IMG/VR virus record: IMGVR_UViG_3300050821_002180
Coordinates: 1-57,476 of that record
DNA from: a virus
Reading direction: 5' to 3' (one strand)
Length of the DNA: 57,476 nucleotides
Shown here piece after piece: positions 43,370 through 51,170 of this stretch; the first letter of the stretch is position 1; each line of letters begins with the position of its first letter. Below the pieces are notes generated by a model, which was not told the origin of the DNA, made no database searches, and saw only the letters and a list, made by a program, of their open reading frames with translations. The position numbers and the translations under genes were made by a program.

Positions 43370-43572
43370 TGAATTTTAGACAACTCAAGATCATCAGCGA
43401 AAATAATAAACTTTATATTCTGAGGCTGCAGGAGGTCATTTATTAAGTTGACTTGCTTTGCGAAAACCTCGCCTACCCCACCAGTTGGAATTCGTATTGC
43501 ATAACTGTGGTTAGGCTCAAGTTCGAAAACGTCGGTGAGCGGTATGAGACTTTTGAGTTTTTTAATATCCAT
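43366..43572 (-). CDS. Small protein preceding the portal
   Basis: 68 residues, AT-richer than its neighbours. MDIKKLKSLIPLTDVFELEP, IRIPTGGVGEVFAKQVNLIND, IKFIIFADDLELSKI. Overlaps the portal start by ATGA. Unknown role. Confidence 0.62.
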   Translation of the reverse strand: MDIKKLKSLIPLTDVFELEPNHSYAIRIPTGGVGEVFAKQVNLINDLLQPQNIKFIIFADDLELSKIQ

Positions 43573-43578
43573 GGAATC

Positions 43579-43902
43579 TCACTTGTTCGTGACTGACCAG
43601 CTCGCCGTGCTCGTGCCGTTCGCGGCCGAGACCACAAAGACTTGCGCGAGGTCGTTCACATCGAACGCATCCGAGGCACCCGCTGAAATAAGTTTTCCGT
43701 TGGCTGTCGTAACACCGTTATTGTTGCCGTAGAACAGCGCTCCACCGACTGCGGCAAGGTTTACATGGACGCCTTCGCCGCGGACTGCTCCGCCACTGAG
43801 CACTGCTCCAAGGGGATTCTGCGGGACTACGGAGGGCAACGGTTGCGCGGGGCCGGTCGTTACCGCTTGCTGGCCCGTCGCGAGTAACGGGTAATTCGGC
43901 AT
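43579..43902 (-). CDS. Small virion-type protein
   Basis: 107 residues, Gly/Ala/Val/Thr-rich and beta-like (GVHVNLAAVGGALFYGNNNGV, AQVFVVSAANGTSTASWSVTN). Between terminase and portal; possibly a small decoration or head protein. Confidence 0.62.
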   Translation of the reverse strand: MPNYPLLATGQQAVTTGPAQPLPSVVPQNPLGAVLSGGAVRGEGVHVNLAAVGGALFYGNNNGVTTANGKLISAGASDAFDVNDLAQVFVVSAANGTSTASWSVTNK

Positions 43903-43926
43903 AGGCCACCTCGCGGAAAGTATAGC

Positions 43927-45165
43927 CTAAGCCGCTGCCAGCATGTAGCGGTACTTTGGAATCTTGGTGTGTAGTCCGTACCGAAGGCAATCAGCTTCAT
44001 CATCGTTCTGCTTTAGGGGCTCCTCGACACCTCGCTTGGCTTTGTTGGGGTCCCAGACGTGGGCCATGATCCCCCGGAGCGTGCGCACACATTTCCGATT
44101 GATACGCAGTTTCCGCATTGCCATCATGCCGGCGACAGTCTGCAATCCTTCGGTGACTTCGTTCTTTGCCTCAGCTACCCATATTCCGCGCCCTGCACAT
44201 TCGTTTCGGAAACTGAGAGCCTCGGGCGGAATGATAACTTGGCAGGCTTGGTTCCCCATGAATTTGATGAGATTGTCCGCGTGTTGGCCGTCCGTGAGTT
44301 GGCGCATCTCTTGTTCGCTGTCCCACACAAATTCGCGGTCAAGCCAAACCGTATCGCCATCGTCCCAGAATTCTTGGTAAACGTGAGGATGGTTTGTTCC
44401 GTAGTCGTTGCTGATCCAGTGGTCTTGGTGCCCGCCAGCATTCTTGAGCGTGATCGGTGCTTCGTCATAAATGAGTTCATCGCTCCACGCATCGCCCCAG
44501 ATTGAGCCTTGCGCCATGACCCAGAGTCCGAGGATAAAGCGCATGTAGAACATGCCCTTGTAGAATTTCTTGAGCGTGTCCACGTAATCTCTGCCGAGAT
44601 TCGGATTGTCTTCCATCGTCATGTGCAGATGGAACAATTCCTTTTGGAGTTCTCCGAGCGCCTTGTCAATAAAGCGTACCTTGAGCCAGTGCATCGGATT
44701 GTCGGGATTCGTCGTAGCGTAGAGCCGCGCGCCTTCGGGCGACATACGGGTGAGAAGCATGTCCCAAAAGGATTCGGGCATGAGCACAGCTTCGTCGACG
44801 ATGGCTACGCCCACCGTGCTGCCACGAATGAATTTTTCCGAAGCGATATCTCGAGCACCGAGTATTTTCCATTCCGTACCGAAGATGCTCAAGTGTCCTG
44901 TGTGCTGGCTGTAGGAATAATCGCGGTCGTCAATCAGGTCGAAGAGGTCTTTGAGAATGTTGGTGTAAACCGTGCCGGCCGTCTGGCCGATGAGCACGCG
45001 CCATCCAGGAACTTCGCTGTAACACGCTTGCCAGATTTTCGGATGCAGAGCCCAAGTTTTCCCAGAGCGTACAGATCCATCGAGGATATTGATGCGCTTA
45101 TCCTCGTGGAGAGGGCGCAGAGCAAAATCGTGAATGCGTGGGCCGTAATTAAGTCCGGATACCAA
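43927..45165 (-). CDS. terL: Terminase large subunit
   Basis: 412 residues. Walker A GSVRSGKT (30-37), Walker B VAIVDEA (about 120-126), coupling motif ATTNP (150-154), nuclease acidic residues in SNDYGTNH (D254) and DDEADCLRYGL near the end. This is the PBSX-type packaging motor. The only good start is TTG 45165; the frame is the same as the upstream gene, whose TGA lies five codons earlier, so readthrough could fuse them. Confidence 0.93.
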   Translation of the reverse strand: MVSGLNYGPRIHDFALRPLHEDKRINILDGSVRSGKTWALHPKIWQACYSEVPGWRVLIGQTAGTVYTNILKDLFDLIDDRDYSYSQHTGHLSIFGTEWKILGARDIASEKFIRGSTVGVAIVDEAVLMPESFWDMLLTRMSPEGARLYATTNPDNPMHWLKVRFIDKALGELQKELFHLHMTMEDNPNLGRDYVDTLKKFYKGMFYMRFILGLWVMAQGSIWGDAWSDELIYDEAPITLKNAGGHQDHWISNDYGTNHPHVYQEFWDDGDTVWLDREFVWDSEQEMRQLTDGQHADNLIKFMGNQACQVIIPPEALSFRNECAGRGIWVAEAKNEVTEGLQTVAGMMAMRKLRINRKCVRTLRGIMAHVWDPNKAKRGVEEPLKQNDDEADCLRYGLHTKIPKYRYMLAAA

Positions 45166-45180
45166 GCGTGTGCCTGGGAC

Positions 45181-45753
45181 TCACGATTTCTCTTCCGTAG
45201 GAGTCGGGGAATCATCTGGCGGTGACGTCGCGGGTGGATTGGTGCGAGCTGCAGCGAGTGCGCCGATGAGTCCTTCAAGCCGATCTCTGCGACCCGTCCA
45301 CTCGATGCGCATTGTTGACCGGCCTTCTTGGGCTTCGCGTATTTCCGTCATTGCGTGAACGTCACCACTCACGATGCCTTCGAGGTAGGCGCGGAATCCA
45401 AGCGTGCGATTGAAAGTAATTCCCTCGGGCAAATAGTCGGCATGTTCCATTTTCGCTGGCAAGTCGGGGCGAGGGTTCATCTTCATCGCTTCCGACAAGT
45501 ACGCGCATGCTTGGCAGCCTAACAGCGCATTGAGTCTCCATCGCAGCGGGTCCGGGAGCACGCAATCACCAATCAATGTGTATTCGTCAGTGACCGGACG
45601 CCGGCCGTTTTTGCCCTCGGGGTTGAGCACCTGGCCGGGTTTTACTGGGATAAGATTCTTGAGAGTGTTAGGCGAAATGGTGCGCTTCATTCGATCCTTG
45701 GCACCTTTGGGCCTGCCCCGTTTTCTTTTGAACTTAATTTTGGGGATGTTCAT
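45181..45753 (-). CDS. Terminase small-subunit-like protein (DUF5681-like)
   Basis: 190 residues. Very basic start (KIKFKRKRGRPKGAKDRMKR), then PVKPGQVLNPEGKNGRRPVTDEY, the motif of DUF5681 proteins that commonly precede large terminases. The rest is helical with a Pro/Thr-rich end. DNA recognition at packaging start is inferred. Confidence 0.75.
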   Translation of the reverse strand: MNIPKIKFKRKRGRPKGAKDRMKRTISPNTLKNLIPVKPGQVLNPEGKNGRRPVTDEYTLIGDCVLPDPLRWRLNALLGCQACAYLSEAMKMNPRPDLPAKMEHADYLPEGITFNRTLGFRAYLEGIVSGDVHAMTEIREAQEGRSTMRIEWTGRRDRLEGLIGALAAARTNPPATSPPDDSPTPTEEKS

Positions 45754-45765
45754 AGCCGCCAGAGA

Positions 45766-45796
45766 ATTATATACCCGAATGCGCAGGGATGCGCAA
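45766..45796 (-). promoter_or_regulatory. Promoter before the terminase operon
   Basis: TATAAT at 45771-45766 on the minus strand, 12 bases before the ATG, so the leader would be about five bases. The -35 region is poor but overlaps a TTGCGCA element like those upstream of the RHH gene at 40601. Confidence 0.5.
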
Positions 45797-45816
45797 CGGT
45801 GAGCAATTGTGCGTAC

Positions 45817-46062
45817 CTATTGAACTGGAGGCCCTCCGATATATTCCGCGCCATCAATGGGGATCATGAGGTTCGTTAGTCCTCTGGCTTGGCAGAAGGG
45901 ACTGCGGCGCCGGTGGTCATTGGCTAGAGCTACGATACAGACTTGTTCCATCCAGTGACACACGTCTTCATCTGACGCGCGTATGGGGACCGCGCAGTCT
46001 ACTTTGACGAGTCCGCAGAGTTCGCAGGAATACTTGCAGAGGATGGTACGGGATTCGCTCAT
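45817..46062 (-). CDS. Small cysteine-containing protein
   Basis: 81 residues. CKYSCELCGLVKVDCAVPI, HWMEQVCIVALANDHRRRSPFC and IPIDGAEYIGGPP suggest a zinc ribbon with a helical part. ATGA overlap with the upstream gene. Confidence 0.62.
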   Translation of the reverse strand: MSESRTILCKYSCELCGLVKVDCAVPIRASDEDVCHWMEQVCIVALANDHRRRSPFCQARGLTNLMIPIDGAEYIGGPPVQ

Positions 46063-46319
46063 GGCACCAATTGGGAGGGACGGAATTCTTTACAGTCGCA
46101 GCGATGCTCATGGGGGACAACAGAAGTGAGGCACGATATCTCTCTTTTCGAGCACTCCATCGCGCCATAGCAGGAATCGCCCGCAGAGGAATGGATAAAT
46201 CGGTTATGGCCACAGGCGCATTGTTCAGTAAATGGATCACTGGCGTAGTAGACGGGATTCCCAAGGGGACATTTGTGGAGTCCTGGCCCGACTTCGATTC
46301 CGCATTTGTAGCAGCGCAT
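46059..46319 (-). CDS. Zinc-ribbon protein
   Basis: 86 residues with several Cys pairs (MRCYKCGIEVGPGLHKC, CACGHNRF, CDCKEF). Likely metal-bound; function unknown. Confidence 0.6.
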   Translation of the reverse strand: MRCYKCGIEVGPGLHKCPLGNPVYYASDPFTEQCACGHNRFIHSSAGDSCYGAMECSKREISCLTSVVPHEHRCDCKEFRPSQLVP

Positions 46320-46320
46320 C

Positions 46321-46599
46321 TCAGTCTCCGATCAAGAGCATGTGCTCACATATCCAGCCGCCACTAGGTTCCATTTCCGTTCCAGTTTTCCAGTTCCACG
46401 CATGAGCGTAAGACGGGAACGATACGATCTGCCATTCGCGACCGCCGCAGTGCTCAGGCTTGCTGCGCATCTTCTCGGTATCGATTTGGACGAACGTACC
46501 GCGCATCACAACCTTTGCGCCTTGTGCTTCCTGCATTTGCGCGCACCAATTCTCCACGGGAGCGATTTCGACTTGCAAGATCACGGTTTGCTTTCCCAC
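46321..46599 (-). CDS. Uncharacterised small protein
   Basis: 92 residues if it starts at GTG 46599; the frame is open to 46659, but that part shadows the upstream gene. KQTVILQVEIAPVENWCAQM, MRGTFVQIDTEKMRSKPEH, WQIVSFPSYAHAWNWKTG. No family recognised. Confidence 0.52.
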   Translation of the reverse strand: MGKQTVILQVEIAPVENWCAQMQEAQGAKVVMRGTFVQIDTEKMRSKPEHCGGREWQIVSFPSYAHAWNWKTGTEMEPSGGWICEHMLLIGD

Positions 46600-46901
46600 T
46601 TCGGTCCATCTGGAGTATCTTCCAAATGGCACGTTCCATCGGAGCGGGCATAGAACCAAGTTTTACCATCAGTCGAACATTCGACCTTGCCTGCTTCGGT
46701 AAGGCTAAGAGTTGAAAGCATAAGTATAGGTCGGTCGGTTGGACAAGCTACGGCTTGTTTTTGGCCTACCAAAGAGAAGAGGTACAGGACACCAAAAAAG
46801 TACGCAATGGCGCCGAATGCCAACACGGCGCCCCAGAACGGATGCCGCAGCGCCCAACCGAGTATTCGATATGCGAGTTCTTTTGTCTGTTCGTCGGTCA
46901 T
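46581..46901 (-). CDS. Membrane-anchored protein
   Basis: 106 residues from ATG 46901, with AAAGG upstream. One membrane helix (PFWGAVLAFGAIAYFFGVLYLF) at about 19-45, then an external domain with two cysteines (VECSTDG, GTCHLED) and DGPKWESK. Topology N-in is likely. Confidence 0.6.
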   Translation of the reverse strand: MTDEQTKELAYRILGWALRHPFWGAVLAFGAIAYFFGVLYLFSLVGQKQAVACPTDRPILMLSTLSLTEAGKVECSTDGKTWFYARSDGTCHLEDTPDGPKWESKP

Positions 46902-46903
46902 GT

Positions 46904-47101
46904 TCAACCTTTCTTAAATATCAATTCGCGAATCTCTTGGCCGCGTTCCAGATATCCTTGCGTTATTGATCTCCCTACCGTATCGCTGCCAAGGACATCC
47001 GGAGCGCGTAAATCCATCATCATACTTTCAAGCGCGCATCGAAGCGTCATTGCCTGCGCTTTACTTAGGAGTACGCCATTTATCGTGATCGTTGGTTCCA
47101 T
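46904..47101 (-). CDS. Small conserved-looking protein
   Basis: 65 residues from ATG 47101. MEPTITINGVLLSKAQAMTLRCALESM is the kind of N-terminus seen in many small phage proteins. The start shares one base with the upstream stop (TGATG). Confidence 0.58.
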   Translation of the reverse strand: MEPTITINGVLLSKAQAMTLRCALESMMMDLRAPDVLGSDTVGRSITQGYLERGQEIRELIFKKG

Positions 47102-47328
47102 CACGGCCTCACCGCGCTGTGCAACCAACGCCAGCCAAGGGACACGAGACCTAAGCCGATGAAGCCGATGGCCAGGATAATACCGAACGCGATTGCGCCG
47201 GTTGCGAGACTCGCATTGTAGGCGTCGCGCTCCTCGCACGCAGGGACCGAAGCATCAGGCGTGGTTAGCCAGAATAGAAACGCTGCGGCTGTACAGAGCG
47301 TAGCGAAGATGAACAATCCGCTTATCAT
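47101..47328 (-). CDS. Two-helix membrane protein
   Basis: 75 residues: MISGLFIFATLCTAAAFLFWL, a short loop with DASVPACEERDAY, then TGAIAFGIILAIGFIGLGLVS and a basic-aromatic end. Holin-like in size, but without a lysis partner nearby. Confidence 0.6.
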   Translation of the reverse strand: MISGLFIFATLCTAAAFLFWLTTPDASVPACEERDAYNASLATGAIAFGIILAIGFIGLGLVSLGWRWLHSAVRP

Positions 47329-47468
47329 GACCGCTCCATTTTAGTGGTGGGCTTGACGTACCCACCGTGAGGATGACGGTCCACGCAAGGCGGAGTGGGA
47401 GGAAATCCCGCAGGACGCGAGACAACCATGCACCCCGAGCCAAGATCAAAGTCGTATCTAGCGTCCAT
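47325..47468 (-). CDS. 47-residue Pro-rich peptide
   Basis: ATG 47468 has AAGGTG upstream and overlaps the end of the previous gene; its TGA overlaps the next start. SRPAGFPPTPPCVDRHPHGGYVK (parts) is polar and Pro/His-rich. Supported only by its perfect overlaps. Confidence 0.42.
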   Translation of the reverse strand: MDARYDFDLGSGCMVVSRPAGFPPTPPCVDRHPHGGYVKPTTKMERS

Positions 47469-47640
47469 TGATGAGCACCTTCACACGATGCGCTCGCGCG
47501 ACATGCGTGTTGAGTCCATGGGCCGCACGAACTGCATGATTCATTTTCGTCGGATCATCCCAATAAATACGCATCCACTTGCAGTCGGGTACGCGGCATT
47601 TCGCAAGAGTCTTTTGAGGTTGGCGAGTATAAGTGCTCAT
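47458..47640 (-). CDS. Zinc-finger-like small protein
   Basis: 60 residues. KCRVPDCKWMRIYW and HAVRAAHGLNTHVARAHRVK give a C-x4-C...H...H C2H2-like arrangement. ATGA overlap with the gene upstream. Confidence 0.58.
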   Translation of the reverse strand: MSTYTRQPQKTLAKCRVPDCKWMRIYWDDPTKMNHAVRAAHGLNTHVARAHRVKVLINGR

Positions 47641-47879
47641 GCAGCCTCCAATTGGTCAAACAAATCTTGGATAGCTTCGTTCTCGGTCTTCCCATGCCCT
47701 ATCGGTCCTGACTTCCAGTGGTCGCCGCTTTCGTCGCTTCCTTCGAAACTGGCGTCATAGGTATTTGAATCGATCGCGCTCCAGTCCAAGCAGCGAATCG
47801 GAATTGGTGGATAGTCAAATGTGGTCACGAGGTCAATCTCTTGCCGAATACTTACGATGGACAGTGGTATGCCGCTCAT
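47637..47879 (-). CDS. Small conserved phage protein
   Basis: 80 residues. FDYPPIPIRCLDWSAIDSNTYDASFEG and GHGKTENEAIQDLFDQLEA recall a widespread small phage family with IP-R-DW motif, function unknown. ATGA overlaps on both sides. Confidence 0.65.
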   Translation of the reverse strand: MSGIPLSIVSIRQEIDLVTTFDYPPIPIRCLDWSAIDSNTYDASFEGSDESGDHWKSGPIGHGKTENEAIQDLFDQLEAA

Positions 47880-47965
47880 TCACCTTCTCCTGTCCGCACG
47901 AGGACCGCTAGAAGAGTGATGGAAAAGATTGCAACCATTGTCCCGCAAATAATAGCCAAGATCAT
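47876..47965 (-). CDS. 29-residue membrane peptide
   Basis: MILAIICGTMVAIFSITLLA then VLVRTGEGE: a single membrane helix. Start and stop overlap both neighbours as ATGA, the best support that it is translated. Confidence 0.48.
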   Translation of the reverse strand: MILAIICGTMVAIFSITLLAVLVRTGEGE

Positions 47966-48195
47966 GGTTGCACTTCCGGCACGTTGGGCATACCGAGCCA
48001 GAGATCGTCCAACACATTCAACGACTCTAACGCACTCTCACACGTCCTGTAATCCCACTGCCCGTCCAGATGTGCTTGGTAGATGTGCGCCCCGACGCGC
48101 TCAATAAATTCCTGCGCTGTCGAGTGGTCAAGTACAGGCAATTCACCTTCAAGCCATCCCTGACGGAGCCATTCACTAGCAGTTTGTATGTTCAT
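47962..48195 (-). CDS. Uncharacterised acidic protein
   Basis: 77 residues with a strong AGGAGG. MNIQTASEWLRQGWLEGELP, FIERVGAHIYQAHLDGQWDYRTCESALESL (parts). First gene after the leftward promoter at 48239-48267. Confidence 0.66.
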   Translation of the reverse strand: MNIQTASEWLRQGWLEGELPVLDHSTAQEFIERVGAHIYQAHLDGQWDYRTCESALESLNVLDDLWLGMPNVPEVQP

Positions 48196-48238
48196 TTGAT
48201 TTCCTCCTGTACTCGGGTGTCAATCCAAGTACGCGCTA

Positions 48239-48267
48239 AATGTACAGAATTAGGGTTTGGCTGTCAA
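48239..48267 (-). promoter_or_regulatory. Leftward promoter
   Basis: TTGACA (48267-48262), 17 bases, TACATT (48244-48239) on the minus strand, 44 bases before the ATG at 48195. The cleanest sigma70-type promoter in the leftward run, in a non-coding gap of about 150 bases. Confidence 0.65.
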
Positions 48268-48343
48268 GGCGAAACGTAAGCGAATGTTTTGTCCTTCAAC
48301 ACTCCTATTAAACCGTATCAATGCTGGCTATTTATCGCGTTAT

Positions 48344-49663
48344 TTATACGCGAGTAAGAAGTTTCGGTTTTAGCCCCATTTCATGGAGGCGCTCGAGCGT
48401 GACGGCCACATAGTTTGGTTCTATCTCCATTCCGTAACAAATACGATCAGTTTGCTCGGCCGCGCAGATTGTAGTGCCGGAACCAGAGAACGGCTCGTAG
48501 CAGATTTCTCCCGTTTTGCTCCATGCTTCGATAACAAATTTAGATAGTTCTACAGGAAAAACTGCTGGATGCCCCTTAGTATGAACTCCTCTCGCAGCTT
48601 CCCGGTTGATGCGAATTACGGAATCCGGGATTTTGTGGTCCTGACCATAGAGTTCAGGAGAGCAAGCAGTATGAATTCGACCATCAGGATGACGTAGCGC
48701 ATCTTTCTTCGCTCGGAATTTCTGCGAGTTTGGTTTCGTTGGAATTATTTTGTTTGGTTTCTGCCGTTCACGATTGAAATGAAATACAAATTCATGGGAT
48801 GGCGCAAGTCTTCCCATCCAGTCTCCAGGCAAGCCACTACCTTGATCCCACACATAAAAACCAAATTTCCGCCATCCGAGTGTACGCATGTGGTTGATCC
48901 ATGAATCCCAATACGAAAGCCATTCGCAGTCCCGATGAACAAGTCCTAAGTTGATTAAGACCTGCGTATTATCATCTGCCGGCAATGCGTCGGACATTGA
49001 CTGCATCATCGCATCCCAGTCGAAATCCTTTCCTTCATAATTACGCTGCTCGAAATAGGGGGGGGATGTGAAAACCACCTTCGCAAGTTCTTTACTCATT
49101 AGAGATGCAACGTGTTGTTTCGATCCCGCATCTCCGCACATCAGACGATGCCGACCGATTCCCCATATTTGCCCTAGCCGTGTTTTCCACTTTCTTGCGA
49201 GTTTCGATGCAATATCATTCTTTGGATGTGGAACGCCGCTTTCTTGAGGTGTGGCCCAGAACTGCACTAGTTCGCGATCATCCCAGAAAGATGATAAATC
49301 CAAATCGAAATCAAGTTTCAAGTCTTTCAATAAATCGGTATTCCAGTCTAGATTAATTTCACTTGTGCGATTGTCGGCGATGGCGAGTTCTCTTGCTTTT
49401 TTTGAATCAAGGTCAAGGTCTGTGCGCTGAACCACGACCAATTCTTTGCCATCGGTTTCTACGACACGGATACGACCACCTTTCTTTTTGATTGCTTCTA
49501 AAGTTTTATTTCCCGCTATGACGCGACCGGAACGATCAATTAAAATGGACCTACCCGCGCCGTATTTCGCGAGTGATTCTGCAATCATTTTTCTGCCGCG
49601 GTCTGTGCCGAGATTGGCATTCTTGTTATCCAGTCTCAAGTCTGTGATCGATTTTATTTTCAT
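48344..49663 (-). CDS. ParB-like domain / DNA methyltransferase
   Basis: 439 residues from ATG 49663. Residues 1-135 are a ParB/Srx-like domain (ILIDRSGRVIAGNKTLEAIKK, ARELAIADNRTSE). From about 160 there is a DNA methyltransferase of the beta order: catalytic TSPPY at 199-203 first and SAM loop FSGSGTT at about 392-398 near the end. TSPPY fits N4-cytosine or N6-adenine modification. With the adjacent GNAT/Mom-like gene it forms a DNA-modification pair, probably for evasion of host restriction. Confidence 0.87.
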   Translation of the reverse strand: MKIKSITDLRLDNKNANLGTDRGRKMIAESLAKYGAGRSILIDRSGRVIAGNKTLEAIKKKGGRIRVVETDGKELVVVQRTDLDLDSKKARELAIADNRTSEINLDWNTDLLKDLKLDFDLDLSSFWDDRELVQFWATPQESGVPHPKNDIASKLARKWKTRLGQIWGIGRHRLMCGDAGSKQHVASLMSKELAKVVFTSPPYFEQRNYEGKDFDWDAMMQSMSDALPADDNTQVLINLGLVHRDCEWLSYWDSWINHMRTLGWRKFGFYVWDQGSGLPGDWMGRLAPSHEFVFHFNRERQKPNKIIPTKPNSQKFRAKKDALRHPDGRIHTACSPELYGQDHKIPDSVIRINREAARGVHTKGHPAVFPVELSKFVIEAWSKTGEICYEPFSGSGTTICAAEQTDRICYGMEIEPNYVAVTLERLHEMGLKPKLLTRV

Positions 49664-49664
49664 G

Positions 49665-50148
49665 TTATGTCCACACGAGCTCCTTTTCAAAAACATGCTT
49701 TCCAGTCTTCGTGAATCCAGTGTGCCGCCATCCAGCGCGAAGATAACATCGGCCTACTGGAAAAGGGCAGAACTCAGCACCTCGTTTTTTTTTGTGTCCC
49801 GAGTTTGCGAGCATCGATAAATGTATAGGCTAGTCCTGGTCCCCATTTTGTGACCGCCAGTCTTTCGGCTTCAAGAATGATGGAACTTGCTTCGCGACAC
49901 GATTCGTTGCGGAAGATGGCGCAGTTGTATCCAACGCGACCGTCCATCCGTTTATCGTCTTGCGGCCACATCCACACAAAGAGAATCGTGCCTTCCGCGT
50001 TCCGTAAAACCAACTTCCGTCCTGAGTAGCAGAATTGTTTCTTCCCAATGCTTCCCGGTCGTCGTGTGTAGTGACGATCTGCAAGCGCACGGCACTCTTG
50101 GTCAAAGTGGTTCGTGCGGATTAGACCGTCTGTGAATGCGAGAAGCAA
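49665..50148 (-). CDS. GNAT/Mom-like protein, frameshifted at an A9 run
   Basis: The first frame (TTG 50148) gives LADRHYTRRPGSIGKKQF, LVLRNAEGTILFVWMWPQDD, CAIFRNESCREASSIILEAE, YTFIDARKL, then hits a run of nine A (49793-49785) and stops at 49774. One base removed from the run restores the expected end, RCYLRAGWRHTGFTKTGKHVFEKE, with a stop at 49665 one base from the methyltransferase start. The corrected length is about 160 residues. The family resembles phage GNAT-fold proteins including Mu Mom. Whether this is sequencing error, mutation or slippage is open. Confidence 0.7.
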
Positions 50149-50163
50149 ATGAGCACGGAGCTT

Positions 50164-50565
50164 TTACTTTTTCGCAGGTACCGATGGCGGTGCCGCAGCT
50201 GTAGGTTGGAGAATGGGCGCTGGCGTGAACTTCTCTTTTTGCCCGTCCCACTGGTGACCAGGATTTGAGTTAAGCGTTTGCGTGATCTGCGCCTGCATTC
50301 GCCTGCTCATACCGTCGATCTGGTCTCCGAGAGCTATCAATTGTTTTACTTTGGGATCTTGCGAAAGCATTTGATACTGCTTCTGAAGCGCCTTTGCGGT
50401 GACGATCTCCTGACGGAAATCATCATTGGGACAAAGTTCATTTGGGCCGGCCACGCAAGGTGCCAGCGCATCGCTCGCGTGAGTCGCGTGGTACGACCCG
50501 AAGAAATAGGCTCCTACCGCGAGCCCGATCACCAAAACTGCAACTACGATCATTTTTACTTTCAA
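50164..50565 (-). CDS. Membrane-anchored periplasmic protein
   Basis: 133 residues; TTG 50565 has AAGGAGAGG upstream. One N-terminal membrane helix (MIVVAVLVIGLAVGAYFFGSY), two cysteines, a helical middle (QEIVTAKALQKQYQMLSQDPKVKQ in parts) and a Pro/Ala-rich end. Topology is like an inner-membrane spanin, but no outer-membrane partner is evident. Confidence 0.6.
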   Translation of the reverse strand: MKVKMIVVAVLVIGLAVGAYFFGSYHATHASDALAPCVAGPNELCPNDDFRQEIVTAKALQKQYQMLSQDPKVKQLIALGDQIDGMSRRMQAQITQTLNSNPGHQWDGQKEKFTPAPILQPTAAAPPSVPAKK

Positions 50566-50659
50566 GTGTTCCTCTCCTTGTCGCCTTTCGGCGTGTCAGA
50601 TTGTGTCACAAAATCAGGTTACTCGGTGCCCTCAGCTCTCATGTGCCGGTGGCTCTGGG

Positions 50660-50884
50660 TCAAACATTCTTCGGTGTTGCAGGCCCAGCTAACGCCCGGA
50701 TAGCTTTTGCCAATGGTTCGCATGGATGTTTCGTGCGCTGCTCAATGATGTATTCGCCTGGCCGCTGCGGGTCCATCACGCAGTAGTGTGTCTCCACGAA
50801 CTCTGCGATTTCCTCAATCGTCGCTCGCCGGATGCCTGCTGCAAATTCACTCAACGCCTCGCTGTCCATTACGCTAGTTCTCAC
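50660..50884 (-). CDS. Small protein
   Basis: 74 residues from GTG 50884, with GGAGGGGAG upstream. MDSEALSEFAAGIRRATIEE, EFVETHYCVMDPQRPGEYIIEQ. The upstream extension overlaps the next gene and is less likely. No family recognised. Confidence 0.58.
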   Translation of the reverse strand: MRTSVMDSEALSEFAAGIRRATIEEIAEFVETHYCVMDPQRPGEYIIEQRTKHPCEPLAKAIRALAGPATPKNV

Positions 50885-51146
50885 TGCTCCCCTCCGACTG
50901 TTTGCCTGTGCCTGCTGGCTCACTCGTTTTACCTGCTAGGCCGCTCGCACCGAAGAACACTATCGGCACACAGTCGCGGCATAGCAACGCATCACTTATT
51001 ACTAGCTTGATTCCGCCATCGATTTTCTCCATCGAAACATCGCAAGCCAATTCATCTTTCAGGTGTCGCTTGCAACGGTCACAGAAAGCATCCATTAACG
51101 GATTGTCCGGCTTCGGTGGTTCAGGTTCCTTTTTACTCCACCACAT
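50874..51146 (-). CDS. Zinc-ribbon protein
   Basis: 90 residues. FCDRCKRHLKDELACDV and LLCRDCVPIVFFG form a two-knuckle zinc site. The end is Ser/Gly-rich. Preceded by GGAG. Confidence 0.62.
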   Translation of the reverse strand: MWWSKKEPEPPKPDNPLMDAFCDRCKRHLKDELACDVSMEKIDGGIKLVISDALLCRDCVPIVFFGASGLAGKTSEPAGTGKQSEGSSEN

Positions 51147-51170
51147 CTTTCGCTCCTCTCTGGCCCGCGC

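Noticed and set aside
44509-45225. 238-codon plus-strand frame
   Set aside because: Antisense to the terminase large subunit, which has intact Walker and nuclease motifs.
47255-47449. 64-codon minus-strand frame
   Set aside because: It overlaps two better-supported genes whose starts and stops interlock, and it lacks a ribosome site.
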